The notes: generated from the sequence alone by a model not told the origin. DNA of 64,000 bases from Agromyces sp. SYSU T00194 (GCF_040496035.1 NZ_JBEPJZ010000002.1:918442-982441); one strand, 5' to 3'. Shown: positions 8,573 through 18,559, counted from the first letter of the stretch. Translations and numbers: made by a program.

Positions 8573-11500
8573 TCAGGCCTGCGCCGCCGCCGCGGGCTCG
8601 GGCTCGGGGTAGAGCGCGCCGATGAGGTCGCCGACCCAGGCGATGAGGGCGGCGTCCTGCAGCGGTTCGCCGTGCTTCACCGGCAGCGGCACGAGGATCA
8701 CGTCGTTCTGCGGGAAGTGCTTCGCGCCCGGGTAGAGGCGCTGCATGCGCACGAGCTTCGAGTCGGGCAGGCGCGCCGGGCCGATGCGCAGCTTCGAGCC
8801 GGTCGCGACCAGTTCGCCGATGCCGGCGCGCTGGGCCCGGCGACGCAGGCGCGAGACGAGCACGAGGTTCGCGACCTCCTCGGGCGGGGTGCCATAGCGG
8901 TCGGAGAGCTCCTCGACCACGAGGTCGATCTGGTCGTCCTTCGCGTTCGGTCCGCTCGCGGCCGAGAGCTTCTGGTACGCCTCGAGGCGCAGGCGCTCGC
9001 TGTCGACGTACGCGTCGGGGATGTGCGCGTCGACCGGCAGCTCGAGCCGCAGCTCGGTCTGCCCCTCGGCGACGTCGCCGCGGAACGCCGACACCGCCTC
9101 GCCGATCATGCGCAGGTACAGGTCGAAGCCGACGCCGGCGATGTGCCCGGCCTGCTCGGCGCCGAGCAGGTTGCCCGCGCCGCGGATCTCGAGGTCCTTC
9201 AGCGCGACCTGCATGCCGCTGCCGAGCTCGTTGTTCGCGGCGATCGTCGAGAGGCGGTCGTGGGCGGTCTCGCTGAGCGGCTTCTGCTCGTCGTAGAGGA
9301 AGTACGCGTAGGCGCGCTCGCGGCTGCGGCCGACGCGGCCGCGCAGCTGGTGCAGCTGGCTGAGGCCGTACTTGTCGGCGCGGTCGATGATGATCGTGTT
9401 CGCGTTCGAGATGTCGAGGCCGGTCTCGATGATGGTCGTCGAGACGAGCACGTCGAACTTGCGCTCCCAGAAGTCGACGACGATCTGCTCGAGCACGTGC
9501 TCGTTGAGCTGGCCGTGGGCGACGGCGATGCGCGCCTCGGGCACGAGCTCGGCGAGCTGGGCGGCGACGCGGTTGATCGACGAGACGCGGTTGTGCACGA
9601 AGAACACCTGCCCCTCGCGCAGCATCTCGCGGCGGATCGCGGCGCCCACCTGCTTGTCGGAGTACGGGCCGACGAAGGTGAGGATCGGATGCCGGTCCTC
9701 CGGCGCCGTCGCGAGCGTCGACATCTCGCGGATGCCCGTGACCGCCATCTCGAGCGTGCGCGGAATGGGCGTGGCGCTCATCGCGAGGATGTCGACGTTG
9801 GTCTTCAGCTGCTTGATGCGGTCCTTGTGCTCGACGCCGAAGCGCTGCTCCTCGTCGATGACGAGCAGCCCGAGGTTCTTGAACACGATCTTCTCGGTGA
9901 GCAGGCGGTGGGTGCCGATGACCATGTCCACGCTGCCGTCGGCGAGGCCCGCGATCGCCTCCTTGGCCTCCTTGTCGGTCTGGAACCGGCTGAGGGCGCG
10001 CACATGCACGGGGAATCCGGCGAACCGCTCCTGGAACGTCTCGAGGTGCTGCTTCACGAGCAGGGTCGTGGGCACGAGCATGGCGACCTGCGTGCCGTCC
10101 TGGATCGCCTTGAACGCGGCGCGCACGGCCACCTCGGTCTTGCCGAAGCCGACGTCGCCGGCGAGCAGGCGGTCCATGGGGATGGGCCGCTCCATGTCGG
10201 CCTTGACCTCGTCGATGGTCTGCAGCTGGTCGGGCGTCTCGGCGTACGGGAACGCCTCCTCGAGCTCGTGCTGCCACGGGGTGTCGGGGCCGAACGCGTG
10301 GCCCTTCGCCGCCATGCGGGCGGAGTAGAGCTTCACGAGTTCGACGGCGATGTCGCGCACGGCGCGGCGGGCCTTGCCCTTGGCCTGCGCCCAGTCACTG
10401 CCGCCCATCTTGCTGAGCGACGGCGCCTCGCCGCCGACGTAGCGGCTGAGCAGGTCGAGCTGGTCGGTCGGCACGTACAGTCGGTCGCCGGCCTGACCGC
10501 GCTTGCTGGGTGCGTACTCGAGCACGAGATACTCGCGCACGATGGTCGGCGCCTGCTGCACGCCCGCGGTGCGACTGGGGCCGGTTGGCCGGGCGCCGGC
10601 GGCGACCTCGCGCTGCACCATCTCGACGAAGCGGCCGATGCCGTGGGTCTGGTGCACGACGTGGTCGCCGGGCTTCAGCTGGAGCGGGTCGACGACGTTG
10701 CGGCGGCGGCTGGCGAGCTTCTTGCCCTGGCGGGCGTCGTAGCCGGCGGCGCGGCCGTAGAACTCGGCCTCGGAGATGAGGCCCAGCTTCGCGTCGGGCA
10801 GGTCGAAGCCGGTGGATGCCTCGGCCTGCACGAGGTACGCGACGCCGAGTTCGGGGTCGGCGGGCACGGCGTCGACGATGCGGCCGGCGAGCTCGTGCTC
10901 GGCGAGCACGTCGCGGGCGCGTTCGACGAGGCCGGATCCGGCGGCGGCGATGACGAGGCTCCAGCCGTCGCGGAGGCGTGCGGCGACGTGCGCGACGGCG
11001 CCGTCGACGTTGCCGTGGAAGCTCGGGACGGGGGTGGCGACGACGCGCAGGGCGGAGCCGGGGGTCGAGGCGGAGGAGGGCGGGGCGGCGGATGCTGCGG
11101 GGCCGGCGCTCGCCGCGGCGGAGACGCTCGACCCGCCACCCGTGGTCGCGAACCCGCCGGCCGTGGTCGCGTTCGTGTTCGAGGGGCCTGCGCTGCCGGA
11201 GGCATCCGCTCGCCCTGCACCCGTGCCGGCGTCGCCGACGACGTCGACGGCATCGCCCATGTCGAAGGCGGTGAAGGTCCACCAGACGCGGCCGGGGTCG
11301 GGTTCGCCGGGGGCGCTGAAGAGGGCGTCCTCGCGGAGTTCGGCGACGGAGAGGAAGTCGCCGGAGGCGAGGTCGATGGGTGCGGCCGCGCCGGCGGTGG
11401 CGGCGCTCCAGGCGGCGGAGAGGAACTCCTGGTTCGTCTCGGCGAGGCTGACGGCGCGGCTCTCGACGCGTTCGGGTGAGATGACGGCGACGGCGGCGCC

Positions 11501-12391
11501 TTCGGGTAGGTAGTGCGTGATCGGCACGAGGCGTTCGAGGAGCGCAGGGGCGAGCGATTCCATGCCCTCGACGGGGATGCCCTCGGCGACCTTCTCGAGC
11601 ATGCCGGCGAGGCCGGGGAACTCGTGCACCATCTCGCGGGCGCGCTGGCGCACCGGCGGGGTGAGCAGCAGTTCGCGGCTGGGGGCGAGCACGGCCTCGT
11701 CGATGGGCTCTGCGAGGGAGCGCTGGTCGGCGACCGAGAAGGCGCGGAGCTGTTCGACCTCGTCGCCGAAGAACTCGATGCGCAGGGGGTGGTCGGCGGT
11801 GGGCGGGAACACGTCGAGGATGCCGCCGCGCACGGCGAACTCACCGCGGCGGGCGACCATGTCGACGCGCGAGTAGGCGAGGTCGACGAGCTGTTCGCTG
11901 ATGCGGGCGAGGTCGTGGCCGCGGGACCCGGCGCGGAGGCGGATGGGTTCGAGCGCCGCGAGGTTGTCGGCGACGGGCTGGAGGGCTGCGCGCACCGAGG
12001 CGGTGACGATGAGCGGATGCCGCGGGCGTTCGGATTCCGTCCACTCGCGCATGCGGCGGATAGCGTGGAGGCGTCGGCCGACGGTCTCGGCGCTGGGGCT
12101 CAGGCGTTCGTGCGGGAGCGTCTCCCAGGCGGGGAACTCGAGGAGTTCGGTGTCGTCGGGCAGGTAGGGGGCGAGGGCGCCGCGGAGCGATTCGGCCTCG
12201 CGGCTGGTAGGTGCGATGAGCAGCAGGGCGGGCGGTTCGTCGGCCTCGATGCGGCGGCTCAGGAGTCCCGCGATGAGCGGTGCGTCGAGCCCCGGGAGCG
12301 CCGAGAAGTCGGCGCTGCGCGTTGCCTGCGCGAGGGCTTCGTCGAACGTGGAGGCGCGCGAAAGCGCCGTGAGAAAGCCCTGGAGGATCAC
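8573..12391 (-). CDS. mfd: Transcription-repair coupling factor Mfd
   Basis: DNA translocase that removes stalled RNA polymerase and recruits UvrA; 1272 residues, GTG start at 12391. Order of domains: UvrB-like N terminus (1-350), RNA polymerase-interacting CarD-like domain around residue 570 (PGDHVVHQTHGIGRF), and a RecG-like translocase. The translocase has Walker A GDVGFGKTEVA near 747, DEEQ (VIDEEQRFG) near 847 and a GRVGRS motif. The C-terminal D7 domain follows. Odd: residues about 380-450 are a Gly/Ala/Ser/Thr/Pro low-complexity insertion, and there is a short extra segment after the CarD-like core. Located upstream of pth/rplY as in other actinobacteria. Confidence 0.97.
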   Translation of the reverse strand: MILQGFLTALSRASTFDEALAQATRSADFSALPGLDAPLIAGLLSRRIEADEPPALLLIAPTSREAESLRGALAPYLPDDTELLEFPAWETLPHERLSPSAETVGRRLHAIRRMREWTESERPRHPLIVTASVRAALQPVADNLAALEPIRLRAGSRGHDLARISEQLVDLAYSRVDMVARRGEFAVRGGILDVFPPTADHPLRIEFFGDEVEQLRAFSVADQRSLAEPIDEAVLAPSRELLLTPPVRQRAREMVHEFPGLAGMLEKVAEGIPVEGMESLAPALLERLVPITHYLPEGAAVAVISPERVESRAVSLAETNQEFLSAAWSAATAGAAAPIDLASGDFLSVAELREDALFSAPGEPDPGRVWWTFTAFDMGDAVDVVGDAGTGAGRADASGSAGPSNTNATTAGGFATTGGGSSVSAAASAGPAASAAPPSSASTPGSALRVVATPVPSFHGNVDGAVAHVAARLRDGWSLVIAAAGSGLVERARDVLAEHELAGRIVDAVPADPELGVAYLVQAEASTGFDLPDAKLGLISEAEFYGRAAGYDARQGKKLASRRRNVVDPLQLKPGDHVVHQTHGIGRFVEMVQREVAAGARPTGPSRTAGVQQAPTIVREYLVLEYAPSKRGQAGDRLYVPTDQLDLLSRYVGGEAPSLSKMGGSDWAQAKGKARRAVRDIAVELVKLYSARMAAKGHAFGPDTPWQHELEEAFPYAETPDQLQTIDEVKADMERPIPMDRLLAGDVGFGKTEVAVRAAFKAIQDGTQVAMLVPTTLLVKQHLETFQERFAGFPVHVRALSRFQTDKEAKEAIAGLADGSVDMVIGTHRLLTEKIVFKNLGLLVIDEEQRFGVEHKDRIKQLKTNVDILAMSATPIPRTLEMAVTGIREMSTLATAPEDRHPILTFVGPYSDKQVGAAIRREMLREGQVFFVHNRVSSINRVAAQLAELVPEARIAVAHGQLNEHVLEQIVVDFWERKFDVLVSTTIIETGLDISNANTIIIDRADKYGLSQLHQLRGRVGRSRERAYAYFLYDEQKPLSETAHDRLSTIAANNELGSGMQVALKDLEIRGAGNLLGAEQAGHIAGVGFDLYLRMIGEAVSAFRGDVAEGQTELRLELPVDAHIPDAYVDSERLRLEAYQKLSAASGPNAKDDQIDLVVEELSDRYGTPPEEVANLVLVSRLRRRAQRAGIGELVATGSKLRIGPARLPDSKLVRMQRLYPGAKHFPQNDVILVPLPVKHGEPLQDAALIAWVGDLIGALYPEPEPAAAAQA

Positions 12392-12587
12392 CGGGCAAGT
12401 CTACGCGGGGCTGCAGACATGGAGGCTGAGGGCAAGCGGCTGAGTACGCGAGTGACGGCCGTCGCCGGGTCGGGGCGGCCTGGTCCGCGGTCACTCGGGC
12501 CCGGCAGCCGGGGTCGCTGCGTGCCACCGGGACACCGGGTCGCCGGTCGCCAGGTCACCCGAGCACCGGGTAGGTACACCCGCGCGG

Positions 12588-13958
12588 CTACGCGGCCGCG
12601 TCGATGCGCACCTCGAAGCGGGCGCGGCCGCCGAGGCGTGGAGCTCGGGTGGGGTCGACGTGCGGGGGTGGGATGAACCAGACATTGCCGTCGCGCACGG
12701 TGATGGTCCAGCCGTCGTCGTGGACGCGGTGGTGACAGAAGCTGCAGAGGAGCACGCCGTTGTCGAGGTCGGTCGGGCCGGCGTCGCGCTCCCACCAGCG
12801 GATGTGGTGGGCCTCGACGTAGCTGATGTTCTGGCCGCAACTGGCGCAGCCGCCGTCGCGTTCGCCGAGCGCGAGGCGCTGCTCCTTCGTGAAGAGGCGT
12901 GCGGCACGACCCAGGTCGAGCGGCACGCTGTCGCCGCCGAGCACGGCGGGGATGAGCTCGGCGTCGGCCGCCATGCGCCGGGCCGTCGCGGCCGAGACCG
13001 GCTGGTCGATGCCGTCGATTGTCGCAACGCCGAGCCCCTCGCGGAGGGTCTCGAGGTCGACGCGCACCACGGCGGTCGTCTTCGCGAGCGGTGGAAGCGT
13101 GTCGCGGCAGCCCAGGCAGTGCCGGGCGAGGTCGGCGAGCGCATCGGCCTGCAGCTGCGGGATCGTGCGGAGATCTTCGATGGGTGCGTCGGGCCGCCGG
13201 CGCAGGGCATCGCTCACGAGCGACTCGAGCGCGGCCTTCACGGGTGCGGCGGTCTCGGGGTCGAGCCGACCTGACACGTGCACCATGCCGTCGCGTCCCT
13301 CGCGCAGCGTGATGCCGCGCTGCTGGCGCAGTTCCTCCTCGCGGGGCGCCACCCCATCGACGTCGAGCATCGCCTCGGCCTGCCGGATCGCCCGCTGCAG
13401 CATCGCCAGCGGCAACGATGCCGCGTGCGAGACGAGCGTCTCCTCGACCCCGCGCATCGCCTCGGGGTCGGCGCGCAGCGCCACCCGCTCGAGCATCGAC
13501 GTGATCGCGGACGCCGCGTCGAGGCTGATCGACCCGGCACCCACGGCCGCGGCGACGGAGGGGTGCTTCGCGGGCATCCGCTCGCCTGAGAACGACTCGC
13601 GCTCGCGCGTCGCCGCGCCGACGCTGAGCAGCCGCATGGCATCACCGGTCGACCCGCCGGTCGACGACGCCACCAGCCGCGCCGGGTTGTGGAACCCCTG
13701 CTGTTTCGCCAGCCCCTCCGACCCGAACTCCGACCGCGACCGCCGCGCCACCTCGTCGGCGACCCGCGCGAGCAGCGCTTCGGTATCGCGACGCACCTGC
13801 GCCACCGCATCCGTCACCCGCACCAGCCCGGCGTCGCTCATGCGCTCGACCTCGGACTGCAGGTCACCGCGCACCCCACCGCCCGCAGGCAGCGCCCCGA
13901 GCCACTCGCCACCCAGCGCATCGACGTGCGACGCGAGCACTGCGAGCGGGTTCGACAT
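12588..13958 (-). CDS. DUF222/HNH endonuclease domain protein (13E12-type family)
   Basis: A 456-residue protein of the DUF222 plus HNH family that is multicopy in many actinobacteria. The N-terminal two thirds are the helical DUF222 region. The C terminus carries an HNH nuclease module: CASCGQ, then VEAHHIRWWERDAG and LLCSFCHHRVHDDGW, giving a Cys4 zinc site and catalytic His pair. ATG at 13958 has only a weak AGAGG upstream. It is divergent from rnhA and separated from mfd by about 200 bp. Cellular role unknown; possible selfish or repair nuclease. Confidence 0.9.
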   Translation of the reverse strand: MSNPLAVLASHVDALGGEWLGALPAGGGVRGDLQSEVERMSDAGLVRVTDAVAQVRRDTEALLARVADEVARRSRSEFGSEGLAKQQGFHNPARLVASSTGGSTGDAMRLLSVGAATRERESFSGERMPAKHPSVAAAVGAGSISLDAASAITSMLERVALRADPEAMRGVEETLVSHAASLPLAMLQRAIRQAEAMLDVDGVAPREEELRQQRGITLREGRDGMVHVSGRLDPETAAPVKAALESLVSDALRRRPDAPIEDLRTIPQLQADALADLARHCLGCRDTLPPLAKTTAVVRVDLETLREGLGVATIDGIDQPVSAATARRMAADAELIPAVLGGDSVPLDLGRAARLFTKEQRLALGERDGGCASCGQNISYVEAHHIRWWERDAGPTDLDNGVLLCSFCHHRVHDDGWTITVRDGNVWFIPPPHVDPTRAPRLGGRARFEVRIDAAA

Positions 13959-14075
13959 GCCTCTATTCTGGCAGAGATCGACCCAACATTCGAAACTTTG
14001 TTCGAACAGTGGAGAACTCGAAGGGCGCCTGTGGATAGCATGGTCGCCGCCCCGCACGCCCGAGGAAGGACCCGC

Positions 14076-14981
14076 ATGATCATCGCCGCCGCCGACGGAT
14101 CCGCACTCGGCAACCCCGGCCCCGCCGGGTGGGCCTGGTACGTCGACGACGGCTGCTGGGCCGCGGGCGGCTGGCCGCACGGCACCAACAACCAGGGCGA
14201 GCTGACGGCGGTGCTCGAGCTGCTGCGCGCGACGGCGCACCTCGACGACGAGCTCGTGATCCACTGCGACAGCCGTTACGTCATCGACGCGATCACCAAG
14301 TGGATGCCCGGCTGGAAGCGCAAGGGCTGGCGCAAGCGCGACGGCTCCCCCGTGCTCAACCTCGAGATCATGCAGGCACTCGACGCCGAGTTCGCCGGCC
14401 GCAACGCCCGCTTCGAGTGGGTGCGCGGCCACACCGGCCACGACCTCAACGAGGCCGCCGACGACCGGGCGCGCGCCGCCGCCACCGCGTACCAGCGCAA
14501 GACCGAGGTGCCCACGGGTCCGGGCTGGTCGAACGCCTGCGTGACGGATGCCTCCGAAGGCGACGCCTCGAATGCGGCGACGGATGCCCCTGAGCCCGAC
14601 GCCCCCGAGACCGCGACGGATGCCCCTGAGCCGACGCCCGCCGACGCTGACGCGCAGCCGGCGCCCGCAGGTCCGACCCCTGCCGCGACGACGGCGCGTG
14701 CCAGCGCGACCTCTGCGTCGACAGCGCCCGCGGGCGCGACCCCAGCCGCGACAAAGGCGCGTTCCAGCGCGACCCCGGCGTCGACGTCCGCGCGCGGCCC
14801 CGCGGCATCCGCTCGCCCCGACCGCGCCGACGACGACGCCGCCCTCTTCGACTTCGACGAGCCCGAGGCCGACTGGCGCACGCTGCAGCTCGAGCTCACG
14901 ACCGAGGAGCACACGCGCCTCACCGAGCGCGCCCGCGCCGCGGGCATCACCCCCGAGGAGTTCCTCCGCGGCCTGATCTGA
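14076..14981 (+). CDS. rnhA: Ribonuclease HI with long low-complexity C-terminal extension
   Basis: Degrades RNA in RNA:DNA hybrids; 301 residues, about twice the usual 150. The catalytic fold lies in residues 1-145: Asp in AADGSALGNPG, Glu in NNQGELTAV, Asp in HCDSRYVID, and NEAADDRAR with the last Asp. GRNARFEWVRGHTGH supplies the loop His. Residues about 150-250 are Ala/Pro/Thr/Asp-rich with repeated TDAPEP-like units. The last 45 residues (ALFDFDEPEADWRTL and the helical end) look folded and conserved-like. A very strong GAGGAAGGA precedes the ATG. Divergent from the HNH gene. Confidence 0.93.
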   Translation: MIIAAADGSALGNPGPAGWAWYVDDGCWAAGGWPHGTNNQGELTAVLELLRATAHLDDELVIHCDSRYVIDAITKWMPGWKRKGWRKRDGSPVLNLEIMQALDAEFAGRNARFEWVRGHTGHDLNEAADDRARAAATAYQRKTEVPTGPGWSNACVTDASEGDASNAATDAPEPDAPETATDAPEPTPADADAQPAPAGPTPAATTARASATSASTAPAGATPAATKARSSATPASTSARGPAASARPDRADDDAALFDFDEPEADWRTLQLELTTEEHTRLTERARAAGITPEEFLRGLI

Positions 14982-15027
14982 GCCGCTGGCGCGCTCCGCG
15001 CGCTCCGTCGTCCGCTCGCGCACCCGC

Positions 15028-15091
15028 CCGAGAGCCGAATCTTGGCCCGAGTGCTGAAGCTTTGGCCCTCAGACCAAGGAACGGCCCTCAG
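15028..15091. repeat. Four-box 19-bp-period palindromic repeat, copy A (left half degenerate)
   Basis: The right two boxes are exact CCCTCAG heptamers at 15066 and 15085, 19 bp apart. At the two positions expected for inverted boxes (15028 and 15047) only degenerate CCGAGAG and CCGAGTG remain. It shares the TGAAGCTTT centre with copy C, and the following ACCGAAATGGGGG with copy B. Confidence 0.75.
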
Positions 15092-15153
15092 ACCGAAATG
15101 GGGGCACGGAGGGCGGTCGCTGGCGAGCGTGACGGGCGGGCATGCTCCACCGC

Positions 15154-15217
15154 CTGAGGGCCAAATCTTGGGCTGAGGGCGAAAGGAATCGCCCTCAGCG
15201 CGAGGAACGGCCCTCAG
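15154..15217. repeat. Four-box 19-bp-period palindromic repeat, copy B
   Basis: CTGAGGG boxes at 15154 and 15173 and CCCTCAG boxes at 15192 and 15211, every step exactly 19 bp. The central hairpin GCTGAGGGCGA / TCGCCCTCAGC (15172-15182 and 15189-15199) is perfect with a six-base loop. The two 27-bp arms of the whole element match at about 21 positions. The rest of the gap from 14982 to 15308 is plain GC-rich sequence without a gene. Confidence 0.85.
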
Positions 15218-15308
15218 ACCGAAATGGGGGGGGCGCGAGAGGCGGGCGTGAGGGGCGGGCGCGACGGCGGGCGACCGTGACGGACGCGGGCGGACGCGCG
15301 CGGCGCGC

Positions 15309-15935
15309 CTACGCCGGCGAGTGGAAGCGCTGCTGCGCCGCCACGAGGCCGTCGTCGACGATCGCCTCGACGGCATCCGCGGCATCCGACAGCAGCGAGG
15401 GCAGTGCCTGGCGCTCGGCGCCGGCGAAGTCGCGCAGCACGAAGTCGGCCGGGTCCTGGCGGCCGGGCGGACGCCCGATGCCCACGCGCACGCGCACGAA
15501 GTCGGGCGTCGAGAGCGCCTTGGCGATGTCGCGCAGGCCGTTGTGGCCGCCGTGTCCGCCACCGCGCTTCAACCGAACCGTGTCGAACGGGATGTCGAGC
15601 TCGTCGTGCACGACGATCACCCGGTCGGCGGGCACCGACGCGAACTTCACGAGCGCCGACACGGGGCCGCCCGACGTGTTCATGTAGCTGTTGGGCTTGG
15701 CGATGATGAGCTTCGCTCCGCCGGGGCGCACGAAGCCCTCCGCGACGCGCGACGGTGTGCGGTGCGAGCGGAAGGTCGCGCCGATGCGGCCCGCGAGCTC
15801 GTCGGCGACCATCTGGCCGACGTTGTGGCGGTTGCCGGCGTACTGGGATCCGGGGTTGCCGAGGCCCACGACGAGCCAGGTGTTCGCGGCCACTGCGGGG
15901 TCCTCTCGGCGGCGCAGGCGATCGAACAGGCCCAT
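15309..15935 (-). CDS. pth: Peptidyl-tRNA hydrolase
   Basis: Releases tRNA from dropped-off peptidyl-tRNA; 208 residues. The family motifs are [20 protein letters not shown] with the catalytic His, [31 protein letters not shown] and [13 protein letters not shown]. The N terminus has a short basic extension ([12 protein letters not shown]) common in this group. ATG 15935 follows GGAGG at five bases; the frame is open further upstream but this start is well supported. It lies downstream of rplY, as in most actinobacteria, separated by a terminator-like hairpin. Confidence 0.97.
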   Translation of the reverse strand: MGLFDRLRRREDPAVAANTWLVVGLGNPGSQYAGNRHNVGQMVADELAGRIGATFRSHRTPSRVAEGFVRPGGAKLIIAKPNSYMNTSGGPVSALVKFASVPADRVIVVHDELDIPFDTVRLKRGGGHGGHNGLRDIAKALSTPDFVRVRVGIGRPPGRQDPADFVLRDFAGAERQALPSLLSDAADAVEAIVDDGLVAAQQRFHSPA

Positions 15936-16095
15936 GCGCCCTCCTGCGGTCTCAAGTGAATGGTAGAGCGGATGCGGCGTCCAGCCGCGACCGGCACGTC
16001 GGCGCCCGACGGGCGCCGACGCAGTCGACGGGTCGACCCGAGCGACCGGCCGGCTCAGGGGCATCCGCTCGCCGAATCGCCCCTGGAAACGAGCA

Positions 16096-16141
16096 GGGCC
16101 CGCACCGACACCCCGAGCGTACCCGGGGGCGGTGCGGGCCC
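16096..16141 (-). terminator. Hairpin terminator downstream of rplY
   Basis: Perfect 12-bp arms GGGCCCGCACCG (16096-16107) and CGGTGCGGGCCC (16130-16141) with a 22-base loop, starting 15 bases after the rplY stop. Only a short T-containing stretch follows on the minus strand, so termination strength is uncertain. Confidence 0.7.
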
Positions 16142-16156
16142 CGACGAAGCGAATGC

Positions 16157-16783
16157 CTACTCGGCGGCCTCGGCCGACTCCTCGGCAGCAGCCTCGGCCG
16201 GCTCCTCGGCAGCAGCCTCGGCGGGCTCCTCGCCCAGGTCGACCTTCTGCGGCTCGTGCACGTGCACGACGAGCACCTCGCCGTCGGTGAGCAGCGACGC
16301 GCCCTTGGGGAGCTTCACGTCGGAGGCGTGGATCTGCGAGCCGTCCTCGAGGCCCTCGACCGACACGACGACGTTCTCGGGGATGTGGGTCGCCTCGACC
16401 TCGAGCTCGAGCGTGTGCGCGTCGAGGTCGGCGATGAGGCCCGCGGCGGGCTCGCCCTCGAGGTGCACGGGCACCTCGACGTGGACCTTCTCGCCCTTCT
16501 TCACGACGATGAGGTCGAGGTGCTCGATGAGCTGGCGCACCGGGTCGCGCTGCACGTCCTTCACCAGGGCGAGCTGCGTGCCGCCCTCGATGTCGAGCGT
16601 GAGCACGGCGTTGGCCTTGCGCACGATGAGCGCGGTCTCGTGACCGGGCAGCGTGAGGTGCTGCGGGTCGGTGCCGTGGCCGTAGAGCACGGCGGGGATC
16701 TTGTCGGCGGCGCGGATCTTGCGGGCCGCACCCTTGCCGAACTGGGTGCGGAGCTCTGCGCTCAGCTTGTTGTCGTCAGCCAT
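16157..16783 (-). CDS. rplY: 50S ribosomal protein L25/general stress protein Ctc
   Basis: 5S rRNA-binding ribosomal protein of the long CTC type; 208 residues. The N-terminal L25 domain (residues 1-95) includes [20 protein letters not shown]. The C-terminal TL5-like beta domain follows. The last 25 residues are an acidic tail repeating AAAEEPAE; the DNA there is a short tandem repeat (about 16160-16230). Start ATG 16783. The classical neighbours pth (downstream) and prs/glmU are present, but prs is displaced by about 10 kb of inserted genes. Confidence 0.97.
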   Translation of the reverse strand: MADDNKLSAELRTQFGKGAARKIRAADKIPAVLYGHGTDPQHLTLPGHETALIVRKANAVLTLDIEGGTQLALVKDVQRDPVRQLIEHLDLIVVKKGEKVHVEVPVHLEGEPAAGLIADLDAHTLELEVEATHIPENVVVSVEGLEDGSQIHASDVKLPKGASLLTDGEVLVVHVHEPQKVDLGEEPAEAAAEEPAEAAAEESAEAAE

Positions 16784-17064
16784 GGCTGTCTCTTCTCCTC
16801 ATCGGGACGTGTCGCCCCAGGTCTTGTGTTGTTCAACTCGAACGCTCGTCAGCGTGAGGAATGACCGAAAGCCACATCCACCGCGTCGATCACGGATGCC
16901 GCGAGCCGGCGAAGCACCGGCCGCGAGGCATCCCTCGCCGAAGTCCAATCGCCCACTCTACCAGCCGTCGCGCGACGTCTCCGAACTCGGGGCTTGCGCC
17001 CGGGAACACTACGCTGGGGTGCGTATCGATTCGAGGGCGGATTCACACGAGGGAGTCACGGAAC

Positions 17065-18522
17065 GTGGCAGCAACAGAGTCAACTGCGAACATCGGCGTC
17101 GTCGGACTGGCGGTGATGGGCTCGAACCTGGCCCGCAACCTGGCCAGCCGCGAGGGCAACACGGTCGCCGTGTTCAACCGCACGTGGTCGAAGACCGAGA
17201 CGCTCATCAGCGAGCACCCCGAGGCGGGGTTCATCGCGTCCGAGGAGATCGACGACTTCGTCGCGTCCCTCCAGAAGCCGCGCACCGCGATCATCATGGT
17301 CAAGGCGGGCGCCGGCACGGATGCCGTCATCAACGAGCTGGCAGACCGCTTCGAGCCGGGCGACATCATCGTCGACGGCGGCAACGCGCTGTTCACCGAC
17401 ACGATCCGCCGCGAGAAGGCGCTGCGCGACCGCGGTCTGAACTTCGTCGGCGCCGGCATCTCCGGCGGCGAGGAGGGCGCCCTGCTCGGCCCGTCGATCA
17501 TGCCCGGCGGTTCGGCCGAGGCGTGGCAGACGCTCGGCCCCATTCTGAAGTCGATCGCGGCGGTCGCCGAGGGCGAGCCGTGCGTGACGCACATCGGCAC
17601 CGACGGCGCCGGCCACTTCGTGAAGATGATCCACAACGGCATCGAGTACGCCGACATGCAGTTGATCGCCGAGGCCTACGACCTGATCCGCCGAGGCACC
17701 GGCAAGTCGCCGGCCGAGATCGCCGAGGTCTTCGCCGAGTGGAACCGCGGCGAGCTCGAGAGCTACCTCATCGAGATCACCGCCGAGGTGCTCCGCCAGG
17801 TCGACGCCGAGACCGGCAAGCCGCTCGTCGACGTCATCCTCGACCAGGCGGGCGCGAAGGGCACCGGCGCGTGGACCGTGAAGAGCGCGCTCGACCTGGG
17901 CATCCCCGTGTCGGGCATCGCGGAGGCCGTGTTCGCACGGTCGCTGTCGTCGAAGCCGGCACAGCGCGCCGCGGCATCCGACCTGCCCGGCCCCGCCGAG
18001 GCGTGGACCGTCGACGACGCCGACGCCTTCATCGAGGACGTGCGCAAGGCGCTCTTCGCCTCGAAGATCGTCGCCTACTCGCAGGGCTTCGACGAGATCG
18101 TCGCGGGGGCCGAGGAGTACGGCTGGGACATCCACAAGGGCGAGGTCGCGAAGATCTGGCGGGGCGGATGCATCATCCGCGCCCAGTTCCTCAACCGCAT
18201 CACCGACGCGTACGCCGCCGACCCGGGTCTCGTGGCGCTGCTGACCGCACCGTACTTCCGCGACGCGCTGACCGAGTCGCAGGAGGCGTGGCGCCGCGTG
18301 GTCGTGGCGGCCGCGCAGGCGGGCATCCCCTCGCCGGCGTTCTCGTCGTCGCTCGCCTACTACGACGGGCTGCGGGCCGACCGCCTGCCGGCCGCACTCG
18401 TGCAGGGGCAGCGCGACTTCTTCGGCGCGCACACCTACCGGCGCGTCGACAAGGACGGCATCTTCCACACGCTCTGGTCGGGCGACCGCACCGAGATCGA
18501 GACCGACGGCCCGAGCCACTAG
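17065..18522 (+). CDS. gnd: 6-phosphogluconate dehydrogenase, decarboxylating
   Basis: Oxidises 6-phosphogluconate to ribulose 5-phosphate with release of CO2, oxidative pentose phosphate pathway; 485 residues, the long homodimeric form. Visible: dinucleotide-binding GLAVMGSNLARNLA, substrate motif GPSIMPGGS, catalytic GAGHFVKMIHNGIEYADMQ and a C-terminal helical domain ending near THTYRRVDKDG-like sequence. The GTG start at 17065 follows GAGGGAG. It stands first in a plus-strand group with two DUF202 genes. A G6PDH that could feed it lies at the far end of the window. Confidence 0.96.
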   Translation: MAATESTANIGVVGLAVMGSNLARNLASREGNTVAVFNRTWSKTETLISEHPEAGFIASEEIDDFVASLQKPRTAIIMVKAGAGTDAVINELADRFEPGDIIVDGGNALFTDTIRREKALRDRGLNFVGAGISGGEEGALLGPSIMPGGSAEAWQTLGPILKSIAAVAEGEPCVTHIGTDGAGHFVKMIHNGIEYADMQLIAEAYDLIRRGTGKSPAEIAEVFAEWNRGELESYLIEITAEVLRQVDAETGKPLVDVILDQAGAKGTGAWTVKSALDLGIPVSGIAEAVFARSLSSKPAQRAAASDLPGPAEAWTVDDADAFIEDVRKALFASKIVAYSQGFDEIVAGAEEYGWDIHKGEVAKIWRGGCIIRAQFLNRITDAYAADPGLVALLTAPYFRDALTESQEAWRRVVVAAAQAGIPSPAFSSSLAYYDGLRADRLPAALVQGQRDFFGAHTYRRVDKDGIFHTLWSGDRTEIETDGPSH

Positions 18523-18559
18523 GCCCGGAACTCTCGACCCGGAAACGGCGGAACGACCC

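Noticed and set aside
12420..12450. CTGAGGG and CTGAG near 12426-12444 as another copy of the four-box repeat
   Set aside because: Spacing is 14 rather than 19 bp and no CCCTCAG partners follow.
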